Of a stretch of 13,129 nucleotides of DNA, positions 5,655 through 13,129 are shown piece after piece; position 1 is the stretch's first letter, and every line of letters begins with the position of its first letter. The notes beneath the pieces were generated by a model. The model had not been told where the DNA came from. It did not search any database and saw nothing but the letters and a program-made list of their open reading frames with translations. Both the position numbers and the translations under genes were made by a program. Origin of the DNA: GWF2-38-69 sp037127655 (GTDB lineage: Bacteria > Verrucomicrobiota > Lentisphaeria > Victivallales > GWF2-38-69); contig JBAXXY010000075.1 in assembly GCA_037127655.1 (NCBI GenBank), positions 1 through 13,129 on the forward strand. The letters run 5' to 3'.

Positions 5655-6890
5655 ATGCTGCCTACAAAAAAAACTATTTTAAGCGCTGTTGCTGCAGTTG
5701 GTTTCTGTGCAATGCTGGGAACTGTTTGCGCGGATATTGATGTATCCAAATTTAAAACCCCCAAAGAGTTTAAAGGAAAAGTTGTATCTCTTTCCAGTAC
5801 TACTGTAAGAATGGGACTTGACTTTCAATGGTATAAAGGAAAAGTCATTTATGTGGCGCCTCCTGGTACAAAGTTTAAGGGACCTATTTTTGATTTAAAA
5901 GGAAATGTTGTAACCCAGGGAGATGTCCTGATCAAACTTGACACAAAGGCTTGCGAAGCCCTTCTTGATCAAGCTACGGCAAGCTTGAACTCTAAAGAAT
6001 CACTTTATAAAAGATATCAGGTTGTAGTTGACAAAGCAGGAGCTGCTGGATCATCAATAAGCGAACAGGCATTGCTTGAAGCAAAAAATGACTACCTCGT
6101 AGCTAAAGCGGACTTTATTCTTAAACAAGGAATGTTGTCAACCTGTACATTTAACGCCCAGTTTGACGGTGTTGTTGATGAAGTTCTGTTCCCAGGTGGT
6201 TATACAAATCTATCTGATAGAGAAGTCATGAAAGTTTCACAGCTTGCTCCTATTGGAGTAGAAGTTCAAATATCCAGAGAAGAAGCTTTCACATATGGCG
6301 TACAAACTCCAATTGCTATATTCCCATTAGGCCATAAAGAGGCTATCGGGCCATATCGCGGTGGATCAATGGTTTCTAGTGACGCAAATGCAAACACCCT
6401 GACATTTATCGTTTCAAACCATAGGGATTTCATAAAAACTAAAAAGTTGGAAAATGGACAGGAGGTTCCGGTCGTCAGAAATATATGTCCGGTAATCCCA
6501 TTTTCTGATGAAGATTTGAAAGGCGCCCTGTCGGTTTATGAAAACAGCATTATGAAAGATGACAAGGGTAATTATGTTATGCAGGTTGTTGGGCAAAACG
6601 CCACTTATGCCATAAATCCAGTTTTCAAACTAAAGAAAGTATATATCACTATGGCTAATGAAGTCAGCCATATTGAGACAAGTGTGAAATATGTTAAATT
6701 ACAAGATGCAGGTGGACTGGCGGTCAATGACACGCTTTTGCCTGCTGAGGAATGTAAAGGTCTTAATGATGGATCTGTCGTTTATTTTGAAAAGACCAGA
6801 TACATGTTTTTACCAGGAGACCCTGTAAAAGTTATAATTGATACAGCTGTTACTAATGAAAAGGTCGGACTTGAACCAGGTCAATACTAA
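5655..6890 (+). CDS. Secreted HlyD/RND-type periplasmic adaptor (membrane fusion) protein
   Basis: A 411-residue protein with a Sec signal peptide (MLPTKKTILS, hydrophobic core, likely cleavage after VCA at 26). The order of domains is that of membrane fusion proteins. The first half of a biotinyl-lipoyl-like fold contains GNVVTQGDVLIKLDTK (83-98). A helical hairpin follows at about 98-160, with EALLDQATASLNSKESLYKR as its first arm. The second lipoyl half contains FNAQFDGVVDEVLFPGGYTN (166-185). The remaining 200 residues would be beta-barrel and membrane-proximal parts but are less typical. The usual role is bridging an inner-membrane pump and an outer-membrane channel. Here no RND, MFS or ABC pump gene adjoins: a terminator follows and the next gene is convergent. 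It may serve a pump elsewhere or have another envelope role. There is no lipobox cysteine at the cleavage site. The start is well supported by AGGAGAG. Confidence 0.8.
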   Translation: MLPTKKTILSAVAAVGFCAMLGTVCADIDVSKFKTPKEFKGKVVSLSSTTVRMGLDFQWYKGKVIYVAPPGTKFKGPIFDLKGNVVTQGDVLIKLDTKACEALLDQATASLNSKESLYKRYQVVVDKAGAAGSSISEQALLEAKNDYLVAKADFILKQGMLSTCTFNAQFDGVVDEVLFPGGYTNLSDREVMKVSQLAPIGVEVQISREEAFTYGVQTPIAIFPLGHKEAIGPYRGGSMVSSDANANTLTFIVSNHRDFIKTKKLENGQEVPVVRNICPVIPFSDEDLKGALSVYENSIMKDDKGNYVMQVVGQNATYAINPVFKLKKVYITMANEVSHIETSVKYVKLQDAGGLAVNDTLLPAEECKGLNDGSVVYFEKTRYMFLPGDPVKVIIDTAVTNEKVGLEPGQY

Positions 6891-6910
6891 AAATTAGGTG
6901 TAGTTTTAAT

Positions 6911-6949
6911 TCCGTTCACGATGAAACTTATCGTGAACGGATTTTTTTT
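6911..6949 (+). terminator. Rho-independent terminator of the adaptor gene
   Basis: Perfect 12-bp stem TCCGTTCACGAT / ATCGTGAACGGA with a 7-base loop, followed by eight T residues, 20 bases after the adaptor stop. On the other strand the stem is followed by ATTAAAAC, so it mainly serves the plus direction and insulates the convergent GH13 gene. Confidence 0.92.
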
Positions 6950-6964
6950 AAAGCTTTCCCTTTA

Positions 6965-8530
6965 CTATCTCAAACATTTTATAATCAATGATTCATTTTT
7001 CAGCAGTGTTTTCTTCTCTTCTCCATAAAGTACACGGTAAGGCTTTGAAGGAAGTTCGATTTCCGCATCCTTGTCAAAATTGATATAGACTATTATCTCG
7101 CTTCCCTGATAACTTCTTGTAAACTGAAGCAATCCAGCCTTAAAACTTAGGTTTGTATATCTTCCATAGGAAAGAACTTCTTCCGTTTTCCGCAATTTAA
7201 TAAGCTTGATATAGGTATTTAATAGCGAATCAGATTTAAGAAGTTCTGCTTGGATATTAACTTCTCTGTAATTTTCATTGACTTTTAGCCACGGTTTACC
7301 GGTTGTGAATCCAGCATTTCCAGAATTATCCCATTGTATCGGCGAACGGGATTTGTCTCTTGAAGAATCATTGGCTATGACTAACGCCTCATCTGGAGTT
7401 TTTCCTTTGGCAAGAGCAGTTTTGTAGTTTGTTACTCCCTGGATATCGTTCATCTCGTCTATCGAAGCAGAAATCAGATCGGTCATCCCGAGTTCATCTC
7501 CTTCAAAAAGAAAAGGCACTCCAACAGCAGTCATCATCAGCGATGCAATGGCTTTGGCTCTTCCGACATCTCTTTTGGTTTCTCCGAACCTGCTCATATG
7601 CCTGCTCATATCGTGACTGCTGAAGAAAAGCGTCGGAAGTCCTGTCATTGACTTATTCATCTGAACAAGCTCATTAAAAATTTCTTCTGAATCAAACCTT
7701 GGTTTGCTGCCAAGGTTAAAGTTGAAAACCACATCTAAAATATTCTGGTTCTGATATTGAGTTAGAATGTCCAGTTTGTCGCTGCCTATTTCGCCGACAA
7801 GAAATTTGTCGCCAAATGATTTAACGAAGCTACATATCTCTGTGATAGTTTTCAGTATTCCGTTCTGATTAATGTCATACTTGTGAAGCTGTTTACCATC
7901 CTCTGAAGGGTTATCTGAAGTTATCCCTTCGCAAGTAAGAAAGTTGATAACATCGAACCTGAACCCATCCACTCCCTTATCTAACCAGAACTTTAATATC
8001 TTTTTAGTTTCTTCCATTACTTTGGGATTAGTCCAGTTTAGATCTGCCTGCTCTTTCGCAAACTTATGATAGTAATATTGTTTGGTCTTATCGTCATATT
8101 CCCATGCCGAGCCGCTGAAGAAGGATTCGTAGTTATTGGGTTCATCTCTCCATATATAGTAATCGCGATAAGGATTATCTTTTGACTTTTGGGACTCCTT
8201 GAACCATTCGTGCTCTGTAGATGTGTGATTCAAAACCATATCAGCAATTACTTTAATATCTCTTTTGTGAGCCTCGACGATAAATTGCTCAAAGTCTTGC
8301 ATCGTTCCATAGTCAGCATCAACGGAACAATAGTCGCTGATATCATAGCCATTATCAACTTTGGGGGATTTATAGAACGGAGTAAGCCATATTGCGTTTA
8401 CTCCCAATTGCTTCAGATAATCCAGCTTTTCTACTATCCCGCCAAAATCGCCAATGCCGTCGCCATTGGAATCCTTGAAACTCGGCATATAGATTTCGTA
8501 AAATACAGATTCTTTCCACCAGTTTAGCAT
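6965..8530 (-). CDS. GH13 alpha-glucosidase (oligo-1,6-glucosidase / GH13_31-like)
   Basis: A 521-residue (beta/alpha)8 glycosidase with all GH13 conserved regions: DMVLNH (97-102), GFRFDV (189-194) with nucleophile D193, LVGEIG (244-249) with acid/base E247, and SSHD (304-307) with transition-state stabiliser D307. DSNGDGIGD (20-28) is the calcium-loop motif, and QADLNWTNP (161-169) corresponds to the QPDLN region of the oligo-1,6-glucosidase subfamily. The valine after the nucleophile (V194) is the residue found in isomaltase, dextran-glucosidase and trehalose-6-phosphate hydrolase types, whereas maltases carry Thr or Ala, so alpha-1,6 activity is favoured. With no signal peptide it should act in the cytoplasm, on sugar brought in by the divergent transporter operon. 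Being fed by an ABC system rather than a PTS argues against trehalose-6-phosphate. An oddity is serine in place of the usual Asn in the NHD motif. The ribosome-binding site is weak (TAGG). Confidence 0.92.
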   Translation of the reverse strand: MLNWWKESVFYEIYMPSFKDSNGDGIGDFGGIVEKLDYLKQLGVNAIWLTPFYKSPKVDNGYDISDYCSVDADYGTMQDFEQFIVEAHKRDIKVIADMVLNHTSTEHEWFKESQKSKDNPYRDYYIWRDEPNNYESFFSGSAWEYDDKTKQYYYHKFAKEQADLNWTNPKVMEETKKILKFWLDKGVDGFRFDVINFLTCEGITSDNPSEDGKQLHKYDINQNGILKTITEICSFVKSFGDKFLVGEIGSDKLDILTQYQNQNILDVVFNFNLGSKPRFDSEEIFNELVQMNKSMTGLPTLFFSSHDMSRHMSRFGETKRDVGRAKAIASLMMTAVGVPFLFEGDELGMTDLISASIDEMNDIQGVTNYKTALAKGKTPDEALVIANDSSRDKSRSPIQWDNSGNAGFTTGKPWLKVNENYREVNIQAELLKSDSLLNTYIKLIKLRKTEEVLSYGRYTNLSFKAGLLQFTRSYQGSEIIVYINFDKDAEIELPSKPYRVLYGEEKKTLLKNESLIIKCLR

Positions 8531-8670
8531 ATTACCTAGATTTGTTAAAAAAAATTATTTTTGAATTAATTACGGCTACACTGGTTTATTGTCATAGCTA
8601 TTAAGAACAATTCAAGAGATACTCAATGCAGTAAAACAAATTTAGTATCTAAATAGCCGAAAGTGAACTT
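8531..8670. promoter_or_regulatory. Divergent promoter region of the sugar locus
   Basis: A 140-base AT-rich space between the GH13 gene (minus) and the transporter operon (plus); both must be expressed from here. The small palindrome ATAGCTAT (8594-8601) and the repeat ATTTA-GTATC-TAAAT (8640-8654) are the only symmetric elements seen, both too short to call operators with confidence. No convincing -35/-10 pair was found on either strand. Confidence 0.4.
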
Positions 8671-9972
8671 ATGAATAATAAAGTTACCAAATGGATAAGC
8701 GCCGTTATTGTCGTTGCATTGTTTGCCTGGTATGTGATTTCTATAATCAACAACAAAGAACAAGGAAGAGATCCCAATGTCCTTACACTCTGGATTGCCC
8801 CGCAGGATGTACAGGCTCAGTTCTGGAGCATAGTTGTTGACGATTGGAATAAAAGTGGGCTAGGAATGAAAGTCGTTTACAACACTATTCAAACTTCCGG
8901 CAGTTCAGAAGAATCTATCCTCAACTCGATTGTTTCTAATACCAATCCTGACATCTGCGACAATATTTTTGCAGGCTTTGTGGCTCAGCTTGCCGAACTC
9001 AAATCAGTCCAGAACCTGAAAGAGTTCGAGGGTTTTGATGAACTTGTTAAGTCCCGCCAAATGGGAACCATCATGAAGGGGTGGGAAAAGAACGGAGAAA
9101 ACTATGTCATGCCGATGTATTCAAATCCTATTATGTACTGGTGGAGAGGAGATAAACTCAAAGAGAACGGATGGGATAAACCCCCTGAAACTTACTCAGA
9201 ACTAATTAAATTGGCCAAAAAAGTGACGATCCCTCACAGGCAGTACGCCATTAAGCTTTTCGTCGGAAGAAACTGGTGGGATAGATGGTCTGACTTCATC
9301 GCGTACTATTACGCCGCAAGCGATGGCCAACCCTACATAGTTGATAACAAAGCCTCAATAGACAACCAATACAGCAAAGAGATATTGAATTTCTATAACG
9401 AAGCTTTCAGTAATAACTGGTCATTGATAGATGTTAGCATAAGTGAAGCTTTCTGGCAGGGAACACTATTAGGTGAAATTCATGGACCATGGGATATACC
9501 ATATGCTCAGAACACATATCCGGAAGTTTTAAAAAGCGTTATTATCTCTCCAGTCCTGGTTCCTGACTCTCACAAAGGCTTAAAATACACTTTGGCAGAT
9601 ACAAAGGGTTTGGTTATTTTTAAGACATGCCAACACCCTGAAGAAGCGTGGAAGTTCCTCAGATGGCTTTTCTCTCAGGAAAAATATTCAATGCTATGGC
9701 TCGAAAAAACCGAGATGCCTCCAGCTAGAGGAGATCTGATGACTAATCCGATATTCCAAGAGTATTACAAAAATCACCCTTATTCAAAAGCCTATGCAGA
9801 ATATGTCGGAACGGCTCTGCCACCTGCCCTCATAACAAATACAATAGATGTTCAGCAGGCTATGACTAACTATATAATGGAACCTCTTATGTATAAAACA
9901 GGTACCGTTGACTCGTGTTTAAAAATAGCCACCAAAAAAATAAATGATATGCTAGAAGGCAATGAGTTATAA
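8671..9972 (+). CDS. Extracellular sugar-binding protein of a CUT1 ABC transporter
   Basis: A 433-residue family 1 solute-binding protein (UgpB/MalE type). After the anchor the mature part starts VLTLWIAPQDVQAQFW and continues with features of the family, such as GWEKNGENYVMPMYSNPIMY and, near the end, the hinge-region type sequence HPEEAWKFLRWLFSQEKYSM. Many aromatic residues (NWWDRWSDF, YWWRGDK) suit stacking on sugar rings. The N-terminus is a hydrophobic segment (about residues 8-26) without a lipobox cysteine, so the protein is probably held by an uncleaved signal anchor. The ligand is inferred to be an alpha-glucan oligosaccharide from the GH13 and glycosidase neighbours. It is the first gene of the operon and overlaps the next permease by 11 bases if that gene starts at 9962. 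The ribosome-binding site is weak (AAAGTGA). Confidence 0.88.
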   Translation: MNNKVTKWISAVIVVALFAWYVISIINNKEQGRDPNVLTLWIAPQDVQAQFWSIVVDDWNKSGLGMKVVYNTIQTSGSSEESILNSIVSNTNPDICDNIFAGFVAQLAELKSVQNLKEFEGFDELVKSRQMGTIMKGWEKNGENYVMPMYSNPIMYWWRGDKLKENGWDKPPETYSELIKLAKKVTIPHRQYAIKLFVGRNWWDRWSDFIAYYYAASDGQPYIVDNKASIDNQYSKEILNFYNEAFSNNWSLIDVSISEAFWQGTLLGEIHGPWDIPYAQNTYPEVLKSVIISPVLVPDSHKGLKYTLADTKGLVIFKTCQHPEEAWKFLRWLFSQEKYSMLWLEKTEMPPARGDLMTNPIFQEYYKNHPYSKAYAEYVGTALPPALITNTIDVQQAMTNYIMEPLMYKTGTVDSCLKIATKKINDMLEGNEL

Positions 9973-10864
9973 AATGAAAAAATATACTAACACAAGTATG
10001 ACGGCAAAGAAAACTCTCAAAGGCTGGGGTTTTAGCTCGGTTTATATCATCTTCAGTTTACTTTTCTTTGTTTACCCAGTTGTCTGGATGCTGATCTTGA
10101 TGTTCTCCAAATGGAACTTCATAGGCGAACCTAAATGGAACGGTTTTCATAATATCGTCAGAGTGCTTACTGATGGACTCTTCTGGCAATCTATACTCAA
10201 TGTCTTCAGATTCATGGTTATGTATATTCCATTGGTGTTCATTTCTTCTGTTCTCTTCGCATTGGGGCTAAAAAAACTAAAGTACGGAAAAACCTTTGTG
10301 GCTCTTTCATTCTTTGTAGCTCAAGCGGCTCCCGGCGTAGCATATTCAATTATCTTCTCTAAGATATTTTCTCAGGATGGACCGATGAATGCATTTCTTT
10401 ACGAACACTTTGGTTTTGTGATTCCATGGTTTGACAGTCCGACTTTCGCAATGCTGTCAATTGCCTTGATTGTCACATGGAAGTTCGTGGGATATTACGG
10501 CATAATTTTATATTCCGGGATGAATGCTATTCCTCAAAGTATTTATGAAGCTGCAGACATAGACGGAGCAAATGGAGTTAAATGTTTCTTTAAGATCACC
10601 CTCCCTCTTCTCAACTCTCAAATGGTGATGATAATGGTGCTTGCAATCACGCTGGCTTTCGGAGTATTTACAGAAGCCTTCCTTATTACCGGCGGCGGCC
10701 CTTTGAATTCGACAATGACGCCTCTTCTTGTAATGTATAATTCAGCTTTTAGAAAACTTGATCCTACCTTCTCAGCCACAATGGCAGTGGCTATTGCGAT
10801 AATAAGTTATTTAGTGATCATCATTACAAGAAAACTCATAGAAAAGGAAGTTGACCTGGTATGA
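9962..10864 (+). CDS. CUT1 sugar ABC transporter permease, MalF/UgpA type
   Basis: A 300-residue inner-membrane protein with about six hydrophobic spans and the EAA loop that docks the ATPase: E196-A-A, G202 and ITLP at 212-215. It pairs with the next gene as the heterodimeric channel. MalF's large periplasmic loop is absent, as in UgpA/LacF-type permeases. Two in-frame starts exist, ATG 9962 and ATG 9974; AAGG at 9956-9959 sits too close for the first and rather far for the second, so the exact start is open. The downstream permease is coupled by an ATGA overlap at 10861-10864. Confidence 0.92.
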   Translation: MSYKMKKYTNTSMTAKKTLKGWGFSSVYIIFSLLFFVYPVVWMLILMFSKWNFIGEPKWNGFHNIVRVLTDGLFWQSILNVFRFMVMYIPLVFISSVLFALGLKKLKYGKTFVALSFFVAQAAPGVAYSIIFSKIFSQDGPMNAFLYEHFGFVIPWFDSPTFAMLSIALIVTWKFVGYYGIILYSGMNAIPQSIYEAADIDGANGVKCFFKITLPLLNSQMVMIMVLAITLAFGVFTEAFLITGGGPLNSTMTPLLVMYNSAFRKLDPTFSATMAVAIAIISYLVIIITRKLIEKEVDLV

Positions 10865-11694
10865 TTAAGAAAAAAATAGGCTTCTGGTCAATTATAGTTC
10901 ATATAATAATGTTCGCTTTGGCCCTCTTCTGGCTCTACCCATATATCTGGATGCTTTCAGCTTCGTTAAAATCAACAGCAACCATAATGACAACAAACTT
11001 CTGGCAGGGACCATTCTCGTTCGAGAACTACCAGTTCATAATTGAAAGTTCAGAGAGAGTTCATATGTCATTCCTGAGGTCCCTTGGGAACTCAATATTG
11101 GTAACAGCCGTAGCAACAATATTCGTGGTTCTCTTCTCATCAATTGTCGCCTACGCTTTCTGTAAGATGGAATTCAAAGGAAGATCTTTTCTGAATAAAT
11201 TAGTCATCTTCCAGATGGTCTTCCCAACTTTCATGTTTATGGTTCCGCAATTCATACTCATGAGGTCTTTACATCTTCTCAATACATATTCCGCCCTCTT
11301 TTTGCCTTATGTGCTGAGCATCGGCGGGATCTTTATGATTTCGCAAAGTTTCAGAAGCACGCCCAATGATTACATCGAAGCTGCCAAGATAGACGGAGCG
11401 ACTGATTTGTGGATTGTATTCAAACTCATGATGCCGCTTAATAAGGCCATTATAACAATCGTAGCATTAAATGTCTTTGTGGGCGTATGGAATGACTTTA
11501 TGTGGGCGATGATAGTTACTTCTGACTATGACAAGATGACTCTGGCTGTATTGCTGGCCACATTCTTCAAACAATATGGAAACTACATGGGACCATTAAT
11601 GGCAGGCTCCACAATCTTAACCCTCCCAATGCTCATAGGATTTTTTATCTTCCGGAAGCGTCTTTTCGAAGGAATGAATTTGTCTTTAAAATAA
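10861..11694 (+). CDS. CUT1 sugar ABC transporter permease, MalG/UgpE type
   Basis: A 277-residue, six-span permease with the family's N-terminal feature LYPYIWMLSASLK (25-37) and EAA loop EAAKIDGA (163-170) followed by a hydrophobic VGVWNDFMWAM segment typical of MalG homologues. It forms the channel with the preceding permease. The shared ATGA start/stop suggests translational coupling and equal expression. No ABC ATPase follows; the next gene, 17 bases on, is a secreted glycosidase, so the ATPase must be shared from another locus, as MsmK/UgpC-type subunits often are. Confidence 0.93.
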   Translation: MIKKKIGFWSIIVHIIMFALALFWLYPYIWMLSASLKSTATIMTTNFWQGPFSFENYQFIIESSERVHMSFLRSLGNSILVTAVATIFVVLFSSIVAYAFCKMEFKGRSFLNKLVIFQMVFPTFMFMVPQFILMRSLHLLNTYSALFLPYVLSIGGIFMISQSFRSTPNDYIEAAKIDGATDLWIVFKLMMPLNKAIITIVALNVFVGVWNDFMWAMIVTSDYDKMTLAVLLATFFKQYGNYMGPLMAGSTILTLPMLIGFFIFRKRLFEGMNLSLK

Positions 11695-11711
11695 AAAAAG
11701 TTGAGCAAACT

Positions 11712-13129
11712 ATGTGCCATGTTAACAAGGTCATTAGAGGGTTTTATTGCTGTATTAGTCTGATTGCTGCTATCCTATTCTCAAGCCAATTGTCTGCAGA
11801 AGAAATTACGACCCAAGATTTAATGCAGAAATTTGACAAACATTATGGTCAGGTGGAAGTTGGCGGCAAATATGCAGGAATAGAATTCCATAAAAGCTGG
11901 CCCACTCCGTCAAGAATCAGCTTTTATTATCCGGTTGCAAACAGCGTAGAATTCAGTAGCGACTACTGGAAACGCTACGAATCAATGCCTTTTGACATCA
12001 AGCTATCAGTCAATGGCAAGGAAACACAACTCGGAAGAGAACCTTACACCTATGAATATGTTCCTTACGAAGCTGATTTCTCTAAAAACTTTGAAGGATA
12101 TAAAGTTAGCTTTGATTACACTTTCTGCGAGAATATTCCTGTAGCTGTTATGAGTTTGGAAATAGTAAATACTTCAAAGGAAAAACAGAACTATTCTTTA
12201 GATGCCTCGCTGAGAACCTCTATCCATACCTGCCATACATACACTTTATTGGATAAGGCAGGTGTATCCTATACAAATGACGGAACTGTCTGCGTTACAG
12301 ATTTTGGAAACTATAAGGATGCTGGAGAAGCAGCATTGTTTGTAGTTAATGCAGGTCTGAAGCCTAAATCAGCAGGAACAATTACAGGAAAAGAAATAAC
12401 AGATCCCAAAGCTGTTTTCAGCTATAACCAAGATGTTGAGCCAAATGGCAATATAAAAATTACCTGGCTTATCGGAATGTGTAAGTCCTCCGAAACTGAA
12501 CAGATGGTGGCAAGCGCTCAAAAGGATTGGAAAGAAAATGTCAAAGCAACAGAAAAAAGGATTCTCTCGTTTGTAAACATTGGCAATTTTAATGTGAAGG
12601 ATCCGATCCTGATGGAAACAGCCGCGTGGTCCAAGGCTGAGATAGCAAGTCTCTCTCATTACATAGACGGCGATTTTATTTCAATGCCCTGCCCTGCAGA
12701 ATATAATTTTTTCTTTACTCATGATCTTCTTGTCACAGGACTTGGAGTAGTTCTCTTTGATCCGGCTTTTGTGAAACATGGCTATGATTTTCTGCTGAAG
12801 TATTACGACAAGAAAGATAATGTTCTCGAACATGCCTACTATTGGAAAGATGGAAAGTATGTTACCGAATACTGCAGCCCGTCACACTGGAATAACTTAT
12901 GGTTCATCATTTCTGCAGGCTCATATCTAAAACATACCAATGATATTGAAACAGTTAAAAAACTCTTTCCTATAATGACCGTTAGCATGGATAATATGCT
13001 TACGAGCATGGACAAGGACGGGCTACTTTTTGCTTTATATCCTGACTGGTGGGATGCAGGTAAAGTTTATGGAGCAAGAGCTTATATCAATATTCTGGCG
13101 TACAGGGCACTCCAGGAGTATGTATATAC
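11712..13129 (+). CDS. Secreted (alpha/alpha)6-type glycosidase, amylo-alpha-1,6-glucosidase-like (partial, 3' end off window)
   Basis: An open frame of 472 codons still open at the window edge. It starts with a signal peptide (MCHVNKVIRG, hydrophobic core, likely cut after LSA at 29). Residues about 40-300 form a beta-rich N-terminal domain, and a helical domain begins near 305 (DPILMETAAWSKAEIASLSH). SPSHWNNLWFIISAGSYLKH, then DIETVKKLFPIM, MDKDGLL and DWWDAG (445-450) followed by INILAYRAL resemble the barrel of glycogen debranching/GH15-GH63-like enzymes, where the motif WMDA carries the catalytic acid; by that alignment D448 would be the acid (inference). No GH family can be fixed. It is 17 bases after the permease, so it is the fourth gene of the operon. 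It probably trims alpha-glucan in the periplasm or outside to feed the transporter. The start ATG has only a weak upstream GTTGAG. Confidence 0.75.
   Translation, partial: MCHVNKVIRGFYCCISLIAAILFSSQLSAEEITTQDLMQKFDKHYGQVEVGGKYAGIEFHKSWPTPSRISFYYPVANSVEFSSDYWKRYESMPFDIKLSVNGKETQLGREPYTYEYVPYEADFSKNFEGYKVSFDYTFCENIPVAVMSLEIVNTSKEKQNYSLDASLRTSIHTCHTYTLLDKAGVSYTNDGTVCVTDFGNYKDAGEAALFVVNAGLKPKSAGTITGKEITDPKAVFSYNQDVEPNGNIKITWLIGMCKSSETEQMVASAQKDWKENVKATEKRILSFVNIGNFNVKDPILMETAAWSKAEIASLSHYIDGDFISMPCPAEYNFFFTHDLLVTGLGVVLFDPAFVKHGYDFLLKYYDKKDNVLEHAYYWKDGKYVTEYCSPSHWNNLWFIISAGSYLKHTNDIETVKKLFPIMTVSMDNMLTSMDKDGLLFALYPDWWDAGKVYGARAYINILAYRALQEYVY

Noticed and set aside
12369..12659. Minus-strand open frame within the glycosidase gene
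   Set aside because: It is antisense to a clearly coding frame with a signal peptide and glycosidase motifs, and its translation shows no recognisable features.

Overview
The window looks like a chromosomal stretch from an AT-rich bacterium with a Gram-negative type envelope. There is a periplasmic adaptor of the HlyD type, Sec signal peptides, a membrane-anchored sugar-binding protein and ordinary TAA/TAG/TGA stops. I cannot fix the phylum from sequence alone. The mix (helical plus fibronectin-III protein, orphan adaptor, CUT1 sugar transporter without a local ATPase, short tandem palindromic repeats) would fit Lentisphaerota/Verrucomicrobiota-like or Bacteroidota-neighbouring anaerobes, but this is inference.

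Layout, left to right. (1) 81-1487, minus: a complete beta-CASP metallo-beta-lactamase RNase. (2) About 1490-4250: a markedly AT-rich accessory stretch. It holds a plus-strand set of two or three tiny unknown ORFs joined by ATGA stop/start overlaps, converging on a minus-strand DUF262/DUF1524 (GmrSD-like) nuclease-type protein that is a probable anti-phage factor. A 13-bp perfect palindrome lies upstream of the nuclease gene and a strong hairpin terminator closes the stretch. (3) 4319-4954, minus: a 211-residue protein with a helical N-terminal part and a C-terminal fibronectin type III domain, with a readable promoter and a leader hairpin. (4) 4983-5654: gene-poor DNA dominated by about eleven copies of a 21-bp tandem unit, each built on a palindromic core close to TTTCCGTACGGAAA. 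(5) 5655-6890, plus: a secreted HlyD/RND-type periplasmic adaptor with no efflux pump beside it, ending in a textbook terminator. (6) 6965-13129: a sugar locus. A cytoplasmic GH13 alpha-glucosidase (minus) is divergent from an operon (plus) encoding a membrane-anchored solute-binding protein, two CUT1 permeases and a secreted (alpha/alpha)6-type glycosidase that runs off the right edge.

How the sugar genes probably work together (inference): the exported glycosidase processes an alpha-glucan outside the cytoplasm. The binding protein and two permeases import the oligosaccharide without phosphorylating it. The GH13 enzyme, whose residue after the nucleophile is the valine typical of alpha-1,6-active members, splits it to glucose inside. 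The transporter ATPase must be encoded elsewhere.

The features that household families do not explain are the 21-bp palindrome array and the ATGA-coupled small-ORF cassette next to the DUF262 gene.
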